Of a stretch of DNA of 64,000 nt, positions 9,671-19,061 are shown one piece after another (within the stretch, counting starts at the first letter, position 1; each line of letters opens with the position of its first letter). This DNA is from Photorhabdus cinerea (GTDB lineage Bacteria > Pseudomonadota > Gammaproteobacteria > Enterobacterales > Enterobacteriaceae), in NCBI RefSeq assembly GCF_011189575.1, contig NZ_PUJW01000001.1:124001-188000 (forward strand), in the 5' to 3' direction. The position numbers and the translations under genes were made by a program. The notes under the pieces were generated by a model, which was not told the DNA's origin, did no database searches, and was given only the letters and a program-made list of their open reading frames with translations.

Positions 9671-9964
9671 TTAATTTATAAAATATTGCATTATCTGGGA
9701 TATATTATCCAAGTGATCTAATATAATATCAATAGTTTTCCGCAATTTCTGTTCAAATTCATCGTAATGCAAGTTCTCAGAGTTTTTTTTGATATCTATA
9801 ACATACTTGATAAGTAAATTAATACTGTCTACCAATACTATTGGTACGGCATTAATATAATTTCATCGCAATTCATTGAACATCTTGCTAAATAATTCAT
9901 AATCTTGACGTTCAATAGCTTGTTTAAACTTATCTATATACTGTAATCTTTCTTTAATTTCCAT
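9671..9964 (-). pseudogene. Small immunity-like gene interrupted by an in-frame TGA
   Basis: An ATG with a good Shine-Dalgarno (AGAGG) opens a frame of 33 codons (MEIKERLQYIDKFKQAIERQ...NELR). A TGA at 9863-9865 then interrupts it, and 63 further codons continue in the same frame (NYINAVPIVLVDSINLLIKY...) to a TAA. The continuous 97-residue reading suggests a recent nonsense mutation, for example TGG to TGA. It lies just downstream of another immunity-like gene and an RNase-type toxin end, so it was probably a second or displaced immunity gene. Family unknown. Confidence 0.6.
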
Positions 9965-10009
9965 TGAATTAAACCTCTTTATTTATTTTTTCATTTAGGA
10001 ATACTTTGA

Positions 10010-10315
10010 CTATTCATCTTGTTTAATATGCTCGTTTAAAAAATCCTGTGCTTTTTTTGATACATACTTTAGAAACTCAAGTGCTGTGGTGTCCCATAAT
10101 TTAGGTCAAAAACTAGAACTATAATAGAGAGCTTGAAAGTCTTTCTCTATGTTTTCTGAATTATGGATAAAAGACTCTATCTCCTCTATTAGATTTTTCT
10201 TCATTGCTTCATTGGTGGTATCAAGGTAGTCATTGATGACATCATCGAGCTCAGGACTAGATATTATGTCATAGTCTTGATTGAAATAAGCAAACATTCA
10301 GCGATTTAGTTCCAT
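10010..10315 (-). pseudogene. CdiI-like immunity gene with two in-frame TGA codons
   Basis: The best start is the ATG at 10313-10315, preceded by AGGA at normal spacing. It reads MELNR, TGA (10298-10300), then MFAYFNQDYDIISSPELDDV and onwards to SSSF, a second TGA (10106-10108), and a final in-frame stretch PKLWDTTALEFLKYVSKKAQ... to a TAG at 10010. The sequence resembles CdiI-type contact-dependent-inhibition immunity proteins. The 63-aa frame between the two TGAs has no ribosome-binding site of its own. It follows the RNase A-like toxin end on the same strand, as expected for its immunity partner. The gene appears dead. Confidence 0.65.
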
Positions 10316-10416
10316 TTTTCTGTCCTAAGATCTTAATATGAGGGAAACGCTGTTAATATATAATACAATTTACCATTAAATTCGGAATGGATTAAAATTA
10401 TTCTAACTTTATATAA

Positions 10417-10980
10417 TTATTGCAAATTTTCAGATTCTTTAATAAATCTGAAACCAACAGGTGTGTTTGAGATGTAATCTATCTCTTGCCTTACTCCTTT
10501 TGGGGTATATTTTAATAAAGTGGTTATTTTTATCTGATTACTCTTTAAGGTTTTTGAAATCACTTTCTCTGCAACATCTTGATTATAAAATGTGCTTGCT
10601 TCTCTTAATCTTCCTCTACTGTTTAGTATTCTAGCCCTCAATTCCTGCTCAGATAACCCAACATGTTTAGCTAAAGTATGACCGCCCGGTTTTAAACCTG
10701 TAGGCGATTTATGCTCAATTAATTTAATTCTGCCTACCCGTACGGAGGCGACTCTAATCGCACCCACCATTGAAGCAAATGACAACGGGACAGCAATATC
10801 GACGGTGAGTCCTATTTCAGAAGCGGTGTAATCATCAGCACCAAATTCTTTTGCTAGTTCTACCGCCGCGCGATAAGTTTCCGCCGCTGTTTCTCTGCCA
10901 GTCATCATTTGACTGACAGAAGCATTCATCACATCAAGACTGTGTGCCCCAACAATAACACAGGCAGCCTTTAGTATAAT
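10417..10980 (-). pseudogene. 5'-truncated polymorphic toxin C-terminus with RNase A-like (CdiA-CT) domain
   Basis: The open frame begins right after an in-frame TAA at 10981-10983 and has no good start or ribosome-binding site, so it is the detached end of a larger Rhs or CdiA-type protein. The first ~80 residues (GAHSLDVMNASVSQMMTGRE, VDIAVPLSFASMVGAIRVAS) resemble the pre-toxin region seen in such proteins. The end carries GGHTLAKHVGLSEQELRAR and EASTFYNQDVAEKVISK, matching the bacterial RNase A-like toxin family, whose paired histidines act in catalysis. The catalytic region looks intact although expression is doubtful. Two broken immunity genes follow. Confidence 0.7.
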
Positions 10981-11106
10981 TTACATTTGTCAAAGAGAAT
11001 AAAAGTATGAAAATGAAAAAAATCGTAATAGGTATAGAATCAAAGCATACAAAACGGACTTAAGAATTTGAGCTATCCGGGTGTCATGTCTGTGACAACC
11101 GCGTTT

Positions 11107-11143
11107 ATATTCAGGCAGCATTTGCTAGCCGCCACCTGAATAT
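11107..11143. terminator. Inverted repeat downstream of small membrane-protein gene
   Basis: ATATTCAGG pairs with CCTGAATAT with extra inner pairing (GC/GC). It lies 11 bases beyond the stop of the - strand gene that ends at 11155. No strong U-run follows, so terminator function is tentative. Confidence 0.4.
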
Positions 11144-11154
11144 CTGAAATTATT

Positions 11155-11466
11155 CTAAATACATATCATTAGCCTGATAAAAAAACGCCATATCCAATAT
11201 GCCAGTAAAGCCAATGTCATTACATTAAAGGAAAATGATTTGAATCTTTTTTTTACAGCTGAATAAATTAATGGAGATACAATTAGTAAACATACGGGAG
11301 CAAATACATCACGGTTATCATCTATAATTTCTTTATAAACAACACAAATGTCTTTTATATCCCGATCACCTATATAATGTTCTTCTTCCAAATATGACAT
11401 CGTATATATGAATAAGGCGCAAAAGGTGGTATAAAGGGTATTTAAGGCTATGGCTGATTTGCGCAT
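11155..11466 (-). CDS. Small membrane protein, possible immunity protein
   Basis: A 103-aa protein with three probable membrane segments (about residues 7-25, 57-73 and 82-100) and a charged central loop (EEEHYIGDRDIKDICVVYKE). No family recognised. Its ATG overlaps the stop of the small gene upstream (TAATG), so the two are translated together. Position among toxin and immunity debris on the same strand suggests an immunity role against a membrane-active toxin, but that is inference. Confidence 0.5.
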   Translation of the reverse strand: MRKSAIALNTLYTTFCALFIYTMSYLEEEHYIGDRDIKDICVVYKEIIDDNRDVFAPVCLLIVSPLIYSAVKKRFKSFSFNVMTLALLAYWIWRFFIRLMICI

Positions 11467-11624
11467 TATAAGATGCCCATTATTGAGTTTTTTCTTTTTT
11501 CTAAAGTTATTTTGTCGGATTCACTATATTCTCTGTTGCTGAGTGACCATTTATAACGTATGAAGGCTGTAGCATCAGAACGTCGGAATCCAAACTCATT
11601 TACCGTATAGTAAGGATCTTTCAT
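11466..11624 (-). CDS. Small 52-aa protein coupled to the membrane-protein gene
   Basis: The ATG at 11622-11624 has AAGGA eight bases upstream. It encodes a hydrophilic 52-residue protein (MKDPYYTVNEFGFRRSDATA...) ending in a TAA that overlaps the next ATG. The coupling and the ribosome-binding site argue that it is real. Function unknown; it may be the shortened end of an older toxin or an immunity component. Confidence 0.45.
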   Translation of the reverse strand: MKDPYYTVNEFGFRRSDATAFIRYKWSLSNREYSESDKITLEKRKNSIMGIL

Positions 11625-11949
11625 ATGTGGTTTCCTTGTCTTTAATAAATTTATCTATATCATCGGCACTCCTATTGCCATCATTTTATCCGTCGAAATT
11701 CCAGTAAGTTACATAGTCCAGTATATGCAGAATTTTAATTCTGGGAAGAGGTTTTGTAATAAAAACTCTTGAGTCTAAGGGAAATTAATAACGGAGAGCA
11801 TAAAGTGCCAGAAAACAGATAGCATGGTAATCATCATCCGATTGTAGTTTAAAGAGGATGCTGTCTATTGATATGAAAATTTTCTGGTTTCATATTTACT
11901 TTAGGATTGAAATAAGAAGTGCTAGTATTGATATAGTCAATATTAGTAT
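11625..11949. other. Gene-free stretch with probable toxin-tip debris
   Basis: On the - strand one frame reads VTYWNFDG, a TAA, then NDGNRSADDIDKFIKD and runs into the coupled small gene's leader. This looks like the decayed end of an Rhs-type tip, with low certainty. The right-hand ~150 bp hold the 3' flank of hpaA; no clear terminator was seen. Confidence 0.3.
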
Positions 11950-12840
11950 TTATTTTTCATGAATATTTCTTTCCCGCCAAAAACTGGGGGAGCAGCCAAC
12001 TAATCTATTAAAGAAACGAGCAAAATAGGCGGGATCTTTGAATCCAAGCTGATAGGCAATTTCAAATACGGCACAATCACTGAATAACAGTAGTCGTTTA
12101 GCCTCACGTAGCTGGCGATCAAAAATCAATCTTTTAGGTGGGCGGTTGGCAAACCGTCGGCACATATCTTTTAACCGCGATTCTGTAATGCCTAGTTTGT
12201 TGGCATATTCCGGTACGGAAAGGTGATGATGGTAATAGTTGTCTATTAGTTGGTTAAATCGCTGAAATATTTTAATTTCCCCGCGTACACCATTAACAGG
12301 ATGGTCATCAAGAGGAATATTGCGCAGTAGCAAAGTGAATAATGCTTGCGCTAAAAATGTCAATGATTGTTCCCTCCCGGCAAAGTTATTAGATGATTCG
12401 CGAGCTATCAGCGCCCAGTAATGGTTAAAAGCGTCTAATTCTGTCGGTTTATCTGCGACAGATAAGCAAATAGCTGGAATATCAAGAACATCTTTGTTTA
12501 CTGGATAGAGTGATTCCAATAGCGGTAATATCAGTTCCTGTCGCACGGTAAGGACATATCCGTCACTGTCATCTTGAGTAAAAAAAGCATGAGGAACAGA
12601 TGGTGGTGTCAGGATAAACAGCGGTGCTTGTACAGAATAGTGTTGCTCATCTAACTGTAATTCAATATGTCCGGTGATCAGAAAATGAAGTTGGAAGAAA
12701 CCATCATGACGATGAGCCTGCATGTTACGACCGAAAAATGCAGCCATTCGGCCAAATGTTTGATAATGCACATCATCAGTGCCTTGAGTCTCATCATAGT
12801 CTTTGCTGATATCAATATTGGCAATGATAGGCTCAATCAT
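11950..12840 (-). CDS. hpaA: HpaA, AraC-family activator of 4-hydroxyphenylacetate catabolism
   Basis: A 296-aa protein: N-terminal cupin-like effector domain (HRHDGFFQLHFLITGHIELQ) and a C-terminal AraC double helix-turn-helix (about 190-290; LSVPEYANKLGITESRLKDM, ending GFKDPAYFARFFNRLVGCSP). Length and sequence match HpaA of the E. coli W and Klebsiella HPA clusters, where it activates the hydroxylase genes hpaBC in response to 4-hydroxyphenylacetate. It is the last gene of the operon, 25 bp after hpaX. As hpaBC are not in this window, its target promoter must be elsewhere, or it has been reassigned here. Confidence 0.9.
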   Translation of the reverse strand: MIEPIIANIDISKDYDETQGTDDVHYQTFGRMAAFFGRNMQAHRHDGFFQLHFLITGHIELQLDEQHYSVQAPLFILTPPSVPHAFFTQDDSDGYVLTVRQELILPLLESLYPVNKDVLDIPAICLSVADKPTELDAFNHYWALIARESSNNFAGREQSLTFLAQALFTLLLRNIPLDDHPVNGVRGEIKIFQRFNQLIDNYYHHHLSVPEYANKLGITESRLKDMCRRFANRPPKRLIFDRQLREAKRLLLFSDCAVFEIAYQLGFKDPAYFARFFNRLVGCSPSFWRERNIHEK

Positions 12841-12865
12841 GACGGTTTTTCCTTTTTATTGAAAA

Positions 12866-14242
12866 TTATGGCATTGCTCTCTGTCTGGAATGTTTCATTG
12901 GGATCGCCCAGATAATAGCGGCACCAATGACCAGTAATCCGGCAACGAAATAGAGACCAGTATTAAAGCTCCCTGTCTGATCTTTCAGCCAGCCGATTAA
13001 TAATGGGCTGAGTGCTGAACCTATGTTACCTGTAGCGCTAATAACTGCAATGCCGATCGCTCTTGCACGTAAGCTGATAGCTTGATCCGGCGTTGTCCAG
13101 AAGACCGCCATTGCGGTAAATGAACCGGTTGAAGCCATAATAATCCCAGTCAGTTGAATGACACTGTGGTTGGTTAATGAGGTCAATATCCAGCCCGCGG
13201 CAGCGAACAGATAGGGCAGAGCTGTATGGACTTTACGTTCTTGTAACCGGTCTGAACGGCGACTCCAGTAAACCATCCCAATAATGGTACAAAACTGAGG
13301 AATAGCGGTCAGAATGCCGATCGTGATGTTACTGCTGCCCTGATTGAAGCTTTGCACAATCTGCGGCGTCCAGATATTAATCGCGCTCAGTGTGTTGGTC
13401 AGACAGAAATAGGACAGAATATACATCAGCATGATTGGAGCGAAAATCTCACGCCATATACTGCGTTTTTGCATTGCCTGATGAGTGGATGAGCTTGCCG
13501 GTTGAACCAGAGCGGATTGGTCATTATCCATCATCTCTTGTAAGCATTTTTTATCTTCATCTGTCAGCCAGTTAGCTCGTTTGGGTGAATCATCAAGATA
13601 GAACCAAACGACAATTCCCAGTAATACCGAAGGAAAACCTTCCAGTAGGAATAACCATTGCCAGCCGTGAAGGTTCAGGAGGCCATCCATTTCCAGAATA
13701 TAACCGGAAGCCAGAGAACCAAAAGCCATAGTCACCGGCATTGCCACCATAAACAGCGCATTGGCACGGGCGCGATAGTAAGCCGGGAACCAGTAAGTTA
13801 GATACAACAGGATACCCGGCACGAAACCCGCTTCGGCGATACCGACCAACATACGCAAGATGTACAGACTGGTTGGTCCGGTGGCGAACATGGTGGCAGT
13901 GGAGGCGATCCCCCAGAGCACCATGATCGTAGCTATCCAGCGTCGCGCCCCGACAATACTGAGCATGATATTGCTGGGAATACCGAAGATGACATAAGTG
14001 GCATAAAATAGCGTTGCTGCCAGACCGAACATCGTCGCGTTCAGCCCAAGATCTTTACCCATTGTCAGGCCGGCAAACCCAATATTAATGCGATCCAGAA
14101 ACGAGAATACAAATAAGACGAACAGGAAAATAATCAGGCGACGAAATAGCTTGTTAATGACGGATTGCTGTTGTGCCGTTAGCTGTTTATGTTGACCAGC
14201 CGGGAGATCTGGCTGTTGCACGGCGGTTGATGAATCGCTCAT
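12866..14242 (-). CDS. hpaX: HpaX, 4-hydroxyphenylacetate permease (MFS)
   Basis: A 458-aa major facilitator protein of the anion:cation symporter group with 12 predicted membrane helices. The early motif FSFLDRINIGFAGLTMGKDL is typical of that group. It brings 4-hydroxyphenylacetate or related aromatic acids across the inner membrane. It lies between hpaI and hpaA as in E. coli W. The N-terminal ~35 residues are a hydrophilic cytoplasmic extension. There is a 97-bp gap from hpaI in which a separate promoter is possible. Confidence 0.9.
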   Translation of the reverse strand: MSDSSTAVQQPDLPAGQHKQLTAQQQSVINKLFRRLIIFLFVLFVFSFLDRINIGFAGLTMGKDLGLNATMFGLAATLFYATYVIFGIPSNIMLSIVGARRWIATIMVLWGIASTATMFATGPTSLYILRMLVGIAEAGFVPGILLYLTYWFPAYYRARANALFMVAMPVTMAFGSLASGYILEMDGLLNLHGWQWLFLLEGFPSVLLGIVVWFYLDDSPKRANWLTDEDKKCLQEMMDNDQSALVQPASSSTHQAMQKRSIWREIFAPIMLMYILSYFCLTNTLSAINIWTPQIVQSFNQGSSNITIGILTAIPQFCTIIGMVYWSRRSDRLQERKVHTALPYLFAAAGWILTSLTNHSVIQLTGIIMASTGSFTAMAVFWTTPDQAISLRARAIGIAVISATGNIGSALSPLLIGWLKDQTGSFNTGLYFVAGLLVIGAAIIWAIPMKHSRQRAMP

Positions 14243-14339
14243 TGTTATTTTCCTTAATTATTGTTTTATGTGTATTACGTTGTTTAGGAAATTAAAAGCT
14301 GGTTGAGTAAGTCGGTTGTTAATACTGTGATTGCTGAGA

Positions 14340-15146
14340 CTAATAAACACTGGATGAAGGTGCTGCCGGAAGGTCCTTACCCGCACCAAATCGTGCAGCT
14401 AGCGTTTCTGCGGCACGAGCCAGTAAAGTTGTATCAATACCAACAGCAACAAAGAGTGCGCCGAGTTTCAGGTAATGCTCAGCAACATCAGGCGCTGACA
14501 TCAGAATGCCCGGTGCTTTACCTGCCGCTTTGATTTGAATGACTGCTTGCTCAATTGCGGCTTTTACTTCGGGGTGATGCGGATTATTGACAAAGCCCAT
14601 ATCAGAACTCAGATCCGCTGGACCGATAAAGACACCATCCACACCGTCTACTTTGAGGATTTCTGGCAGATTACGCAGTGCTTCACGGGTTTCTACCTGA
14701 ACTAAGACACACATTTCATCGTTGGCACGATGAAGATAATCAGGAATTCTGTTCCAATGGGAAGCTCTTGCCAGCGCACTACCCACACCACGGATACCTG
14801 CCGGTGGATAGCGGGTTGCTCGAACCGCTTCGTAAGCCTGCTCCGCATTTTGTATCATGGGGATTAATAAAGTTTGCGCGCCCACATCCAGTAGCTGCTT
14901 GATGATCACCAGATCATTCCAGGGTGGGCGGACAATGGGATGGCTTGGATAAGGGGCAATGGCTTGCAATTGGCTTAGAATCGTTTGAACGTCGTTTGGC
15001 GCATGCTCGCCATCAATCAATAGCCAATCGAAACCGGCTCCGGCCAGTAATTCTGTACTGTAGGGGCTGCAAAGCCCCAGCCATAAACCAATTTGTGGGC
15101 GTTCTTCTTTTAGCGCCTGTTTAAATTTATTGGTTAACTGATCCAT
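14340..15146 (-). CDS. hpaI: HpaI, 4-hydroxy-2-oxoheptane-1,7-dioate aldolase
   Basis: Class II (metal-dependent) pyruvate aldolase, 268 aa. It splits 4-hydroxy-2-oxoheptanedioate into pyruvate and succinate semialdehyde, the last step of the HPA pathway. Visible features are the metal/substrate motifs [14 protein letters not shown] and [10 protein letters not shown] (the conserved Arg), and the metal-binding Glu and Asp in QVETREAL and [12 protein letters not shown]. The start is the ATG at 15144-15146, preceded by a near-perfect AAGGAGG; an in-frame extension upstream would overlap hpaH. Ten bases separate it from hpaH. Confidence 0.92.
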   Translation of the reverse strand: MDQLTNKFKQALKEERPQIGLWLGLCSPYSTELLAGAGFDWLLIDGEHAPNDVQTILSQLQAIAPYPSHPIVRPPWNDLVIIKQLLDVGAQTLLIPMIQNAEQAYEAVRATRYPPAGIRGVGSALARASHWNRIPDYLHRANDEMCVLVQVETREALRNLPEILKVDGVDGVFIGPADLSSDMGFVNNPHHPEVKAAIEQAVIQIKAAGKAPGILMSAPDVAEHYLKLGALFVAVGIDTTLLARAAETLAARFGAGKDLPAAPSSSVY

Positions 15147-15156
15147 ATTTCCTCCT

Positions 15157-15960
15157 TTAAACGAAACGGCAACTGATAGCACCGATAGGGCCGTAATCAA
15201 CATGGAAGGTGTCTCCTTTACGTGCCGGAACCGGGCGAGTAAAAGATCCACTGAGAATGATTTGTCCTGCTTCAAGCTGAACACCATGTGGGGCTAGTTT
15301 GTTTGCTAACCATGCGACACCGTTAGCGGGATGATTAAGTACCGCTGCCGCCACACCGGATTCTTCAATCACGCCATTGCGATAGAGCAGGGCGCTGATC
15401 CAGCGCAGATCAAATTCTTCTGGTTTAATCGGGCGACCGCCCATAATCACACCGCCGTTGGCGGCATTGTCAGAAATCGTGTCGAACACTTTGCGCGGGC
15501 GGTGGGTTTCCGGATCGATGTTGTGGCAACGGGCATCGATCAATTCCAGTGCCGGAATGACATAATCTGTTGCGTTGTAAACATCAAACAGCGTGCAGTT
15601 TGGGCCACGTAAAGGTTTTGCCAATATGAATGCCAGTTCGACTTCGATACGGGGAACAATAAAGCGATCACAGGGAATATCGCCACCGTCAGGAAAAAAC
15701 ATATCATCCAACAGAGCACCATAGTCTGGCTCACTGATCTGCGAACTGGCTTGCATGGCTTTGGAGGTCAGGCCAATTTTATGGCCTTTGAGTATGCGAC
15801 CTTCCGCAATTTTTAAATCTACCCATTCACGTTGAATGGCATAAGCATCATCAATGGTTATTTCCGGATGATCCAACGAGATTTGACGTATTTGTTCACG
15901 GCTTTTCTCTGCCTGATGCAGCCGGTGTGCAATCTGTGATACGACGTCTTTCTGTAACAT
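15157..15960 (-). CDS. hpaH: HpaH, 2-oxo-hept-4-ene-1,7-dioate hydratase
   Basis: A 267-aa member of the FAH-like hydratase family. It adds water to 2-oxohept-4-ene-1,7-dioate to give the HpaI substrate. The conserved metal-site region ([16 protein letters not shown]) and [12 protein letters not shown] are present; length equals E. coli HpaH. It starts 4 bp after the aldehyde dehydrogenase stop, so the genes are tightly coupled. Confidence 0.92.
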   Translation of the reverse strand: MLQKDVVSQIAHRLHQAEKSREQIRQISLDHPEITIDDAYAIQREWVDLKIAEGRILKGHKIGLTSKAMQASSQISEPDYGALLDDMFFPDGGDIPCDRFIVPRIEVELAFILAKPLRGPNCTLFDVYNATDYVIPALELIDARCHNIDPETHRPRKVFDTISDNAANGGVIMGGRPIKPEEFDLRWISALLYRNGVIEESGVAAAVLNHPANGVAWLANKLAPHGVQLEAGQIILSGSFTRPVPARKGDTFHVDYGPIGAISCRFV

Positions 15961-15964
15961 ACGG

Positions 15965-17437
15965 TTAAGCTCCTGTGCCCTCTATGCCACCAAAGCAGAG
16001 GTATTTCACTTCCAGATAATCTTCAATGCCGTAACGTGAGCCTTCACGTCCCAGCCCAGATTGTTTAATGCCGCCGAATGGAGCAACTTCATTAGAAATC
16101 AAACCTTCGTTGATACCTACCATGCCACTTTCCAGCGCTTCGGCTACACGGTAGATCCGGCCAATATCACGAGAGTAGAAATACGCGGCCAGACCGAATT
16201 CAGAATCATTGGCCAGATGAATAGCTTCTGCTTCGTCCCGGAATTTGAATAGTGGCGCAATGGGGCCGAATGTTTCCTCTCGGGAGATAAGCATGGATTC
16301 ATTGACATCAGCCATTACGGTAGGTTCGAAGAACAAACCGCCCAGCGCATGGAGTTTCCCGCCAGCCAGTATGCGTGCACCGTGAGAAACGGCATCACTG
16401 ATGTGTTCCTGCACTTTATCAATGGCTGCCTGATTGATCAGCGGACCTTGTTGTGATTTGACATCACTGGCAGGACCAACTTGCAGTGCATCGACTGCCT
16501 GTGCCAGACGTTTTGCGAATGTGTCATAAATCGTTTCCTGAACCAGAATGCGGTTAGCGCAAACACATGTTTGACCACTGTTGCGGAATTTGGCGGTCAG
16601 TGCGCCCTGTACAGCTGCATCAATATCCGCGTCATCGAAAACAATAAATGGTGCATTTCCTCCCAGTTCCAGCGATAACTTTTTCACGGTATCGGCGCTT
16701 TGTGCCATCAGTAACTTACCGACACGGGTTGAACCGGTAAAAGAGAGTTTGCGGACAATCGGGCTTTGAGTCAGAACACCGCCGATGGTTTTCGCATCGA
16801 TTCCGGTGACAACATTCAGTACACCAGCCGGAATGCCAGCCTGTTCAGCCAGCGCCGCCAAAGCCAGAGCTGAAAGTGGTGTTTCTGAAGCGGGTTTCAG
16901 TACCACAGTACAGCCGGCTGCCAGTGCAGGGCCAACTTTGCGGGTGATCATGGCATTAGGAAAATTCCACGGTGTGATAGCGGCAACAACACCGATAGGC
17001 TGCTTGATAGTGATGAGCCGACGGCCCGGTAGAGGGCTTGGAATGGTTTCACCGTAAGTACGCTTACCTTCTTCCGCAAACCACTCAATGAAATTGGCGC
17101 CATAAGCGATCTCTCCCATTGCTTCTGCTTGTGGTTTCCCTTGTTCCAGACTTAGTAATTCAGCTAGTGCTTGTTGATTTTCCATTATTAACTGGAACCA
17201 GCGTTGCAGAAGTTGGCTACGTTGCTTGGCGGTCATTGCTCTCCATGCCGGTAGGGCTTGTTGAGCCGCTTCAATGGCGCGTTCTGTTTCAGCAGAACCC
17301 AGATCACTGACTTGTGCAATAACTTCTCCATTTGCTGGATTAATCACATTAAAAGTCACTTTGTTATCGGCATCGATCCATTGTCCGTTGATATAAGCTT
17401 GCTGACGCAGTAGTGCGATATTGACATTATTTGTCAT
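15965..17437 (-). CDS. gabD: GabD-type succinate-semialdehyde dehydrogenase
   Basis: A 490-aa NAD(P)-dependent aldehyde dehydrogenase very similar to E. coli GabD. Features: [20 protein letters not shown], the catalytic Glu in LELGGNAP, and the catalytic Cys in [11 protein letters not shown]. Placement between HPA genes fits its chemistry, because HpaI releases succinate semialdehyde, which this enzyme would oxidise to succinate for the TCA cycle. The classic E. coli HPA operon lacks its own copy; here it is built in. Its start overlaps the upstream transporter by 11 bases. Confidence 0.88.
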   Translation of the reverse strand: MTNNVNIALLRQQAYINGQWIDADNKVTFNVINPANGEVIAQVSDLGSAETERAIEAAQQALPAWRAMTAKQRSQLLQRWFQLIMENQQALAELLSLEQGKPQAEAMGEIAYGANFIEWFAEEGKRTYGETIPSPLPGRRLITIKQPIGVVAAITPWNFPNAMITRKVGPALAAGCTVVLKPASETPLSALALAALAEQAGIPAGVLNVVTGIDAKTIGGVLTQSPIVRKLSFTGSTRVGKLLMAQSADTVKKLSLELGGNAPFIVFDDADIDAAVQGALTAKFRNSGQTCVCANRILVQETIYDTFAKRLAQAVDALQVGPASDVKSQQGPLINQAAIDKVQEHISDAVSHGARILAGGKLHALGGLFFEPTVMADVNESMLISREETFGPIAPLFKFRDEAEAIHLANDSEFGLAAYFYSRDIGRIYRVAEALESGMVGINEGLISNEVAPFGGIKQSGLGREGSRYGIEDYLEVKYLCFGGIEGTGA

Positions 17438-18662
17438 TGTTTTTTTCTCCGGGAGACACCTGAGTGAATTGCATCTGTTGGCGAAAAGTTGCCAGTTGCT
17501 GGCATAACCAACCTAGTCCAGCGCACACTGCCATCACAAGAGCCATAGCAAAAGGGGTTTCATCCTGTAATAAAGAAACCGCAACGCTGGCGAGTGCAGC
17601 CATAGCGAATTGTGTGGAAATAGCGAGTGCGCTGGCGCTGCCGGCAAACTGACCACGATGTTGAAGTAATAAAGAGAGGCCATTAGTACCAATGGTATTA
17701 ACCAGCGATATAACCAGTACAACCAAAATAACGATAATAGTAAGATTTTGCTGATAAAAAATAACCAGCAAAATACTAAACAGTAATTGCGCACTGGTTT
17801 GGATCAATAACAGACGGGAAAGGTTGTAAGCTTTTAGTAGCCGGACATTGAGCAGCACCATAGCGATCATGCCCAATACGTTACAGCCGAACAGTAATCC
17901 GTAATAATTCGCTGGAACCTGAAAATAATTGATATAAACGAAAGGTGAGCCGCTGATAAAAGCAAACATGGCGGCAGAAGAGAACGCCACCGTGCCGATA
18001 GTTGCCATTGCTTCACCGTTAGCCAGTAACTTGCCGTAGTTTTTGAACGTGGTGATAAGTTTTCCGCCGCTATTATTATTGGCAGGCAGTGTTTCTGGTA
18101 ATAAAAACAATAATAATAATCCGCTGATACAGCCGACCAAGGTTAGCAGAATAAATATTGACTGCCAGTTGAAGTAGGTTAACAGTAGACCACCGAGTAA
18201 CGGTGCGATAAGTGGCGCTATCATAGTTACCAAAGTCATGAGTGACAACACCCGCGGTAATTCCTGTGGGCCATAGATATCACGGGCGATAGCTCTGGCC
18301 ATCACAACCGCGGCACCGCTGCCAAATGCTTGTAATGCGCGGAGTAAAATCAGATGTTCAACTTGTGTCACCTGTGTACACAACATACTGGCAACGACGA
18401 ATAACACCATACCACTGAGCAACAGTTTTCTTCGCCCTAAACGATCGCTCAATGGGCCATATAACAGCATTCCAATACAGAAACCGATGAAAAATGCGCC
18501 CAAGGTATATTGCATCTGCCCTTGTGTTGCTTGTAATTGCCTTGCCATTTCAGGCAAGGCAGGCAGATACATATCAACTGACAGAGGCCCGAATGCCACC
18601 AATGAGCCCAATAAAGGGATCAACCAGCGCGGGGGATGTTGATTAAAGGGCTTCGGCATCAT
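17427..18662 (-). CDS. Bcr/CflA-family MFS drug-efflux transporter
   Basis: A 411-aa protein with 12 predicted membrane helices and signatures of the Bcr/CflA drug:H+ antiporter group (PLSVDMYLPALPEMARQLQA; GPLSDRLGRRKLLLSG; ARAIARDIYG). It is embedded in the HPA operon, with its ATG overlapping the hpaF stop (TAATG) and its end overlapping gabD. It may export toxic aromatic intermediates or carry a related organic acid; the substrate cannot be read from sequence. Confidence 0.8.
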   Translation of the reverse strand: MMPKPFNQHPPRWLIPLLGSLVAFGPLSVDMYLPALPEMARQLQATQGQMQYTLGAFFIGFCIGMLLYGPLSDRLGRRKLLLSGMVLFVVASMLCTQVTQVEHLILLRALQAFGSGAAVVMARAIARDIYGPQELPRVLSLMTLVTMIAPLIAPLLGGLLLTYFNWQSIFILLTLVGCISGLLLLFLLPETLPANNNSGGKLITTFKNYGKLLANGEAMATIGTVAFSSAAMFAFISGSPFVYINYFQVPANYYGLLFGCNVLGMIAMVLLNVRLLKAYNLSRLLLIQTSAQLLFSILLVIFYQQNLTIIVILVVLVISLVNTIGTNGLSLLLQHRGQFAGSASALAISTQFAMAALASVAVSLLQDETPFAMALVMAVCAGLGWLCQQLATFRQQMQFTQVSPGEKNNDK

Positions 18663-19048
18663 TATTCCTTACGAAATAAGGCGTGGACGTTGTTTTGTTT
18701 GTAGTTTAATACTGGGTCCAATTCTTCCATCGTAAAAGAGAGGGCAAGATAGCGTTGTGCCATCAGTGAGGCAAAGTGTTCTTTAATCAGCGTGAATAAC
18801 ATCTCGCCGACCTGTTGACGGCTTTCAAGACTGCGTCCAGCGCCGATTTTCAATGTCATATGGACGAATGCATAATCATGTTTACCGTCAGCCATGTGCC
18901 AGGTATCCAGCCAGATGGCGCGACTGCGGATTCCTCCCAATGGGAAAATGCCAGTCTCCGCCAAAGCCTGATTCACTTTGCTAAACAACTCTGGCAGATT
19001 GGCTTGTTCACGAATATTTTCCGTACATTCAGCATAAAAATGTGGCAT
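18662..19048 (-). CDS. hpaF: HpaF, 5-carboxymethyl-2-hydroxymuconate delta-isomerase
   Basis: A 128-aa tautomerase-superfamily enzyme (CHMI family). It starts MPHFYAECTENIREQ, so Pro-1 after Met removal is the catalytic base. It converts 5-carboxymethyl-2-hydroxymuconate to 5-oxopent-3-ene-1,2,5-tricarboxylate. Length matches E. coli HpaF (about 126 aa). A GGAG lies seven bases upstream of the ATG; hpaD ends 13 bp before it. Confidence 0.92.
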   Translation of the reverse strand: MPHFYAECTENIREQANLPELFSKVNQALAETGIFPLGGIRSRAIWLDTWHMADGKHDYAFVHMTLKIGAGRSLESRQQVGEMLFTLIKEHFASLMAQRYLALSFTMEELDPVLNYKQNNVHALFRKE

Positions 19049-19061
19049 AGGTTACTCCAAA

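Noticed and set aside
9671..10315. UGA recoding (selenocysteine or Trp) in the immunity genes
   Set aside because: No SECIS-like hairpin evident after the stops and nearby intact genes use TGA as a normal stop; kept only as a finding to check.
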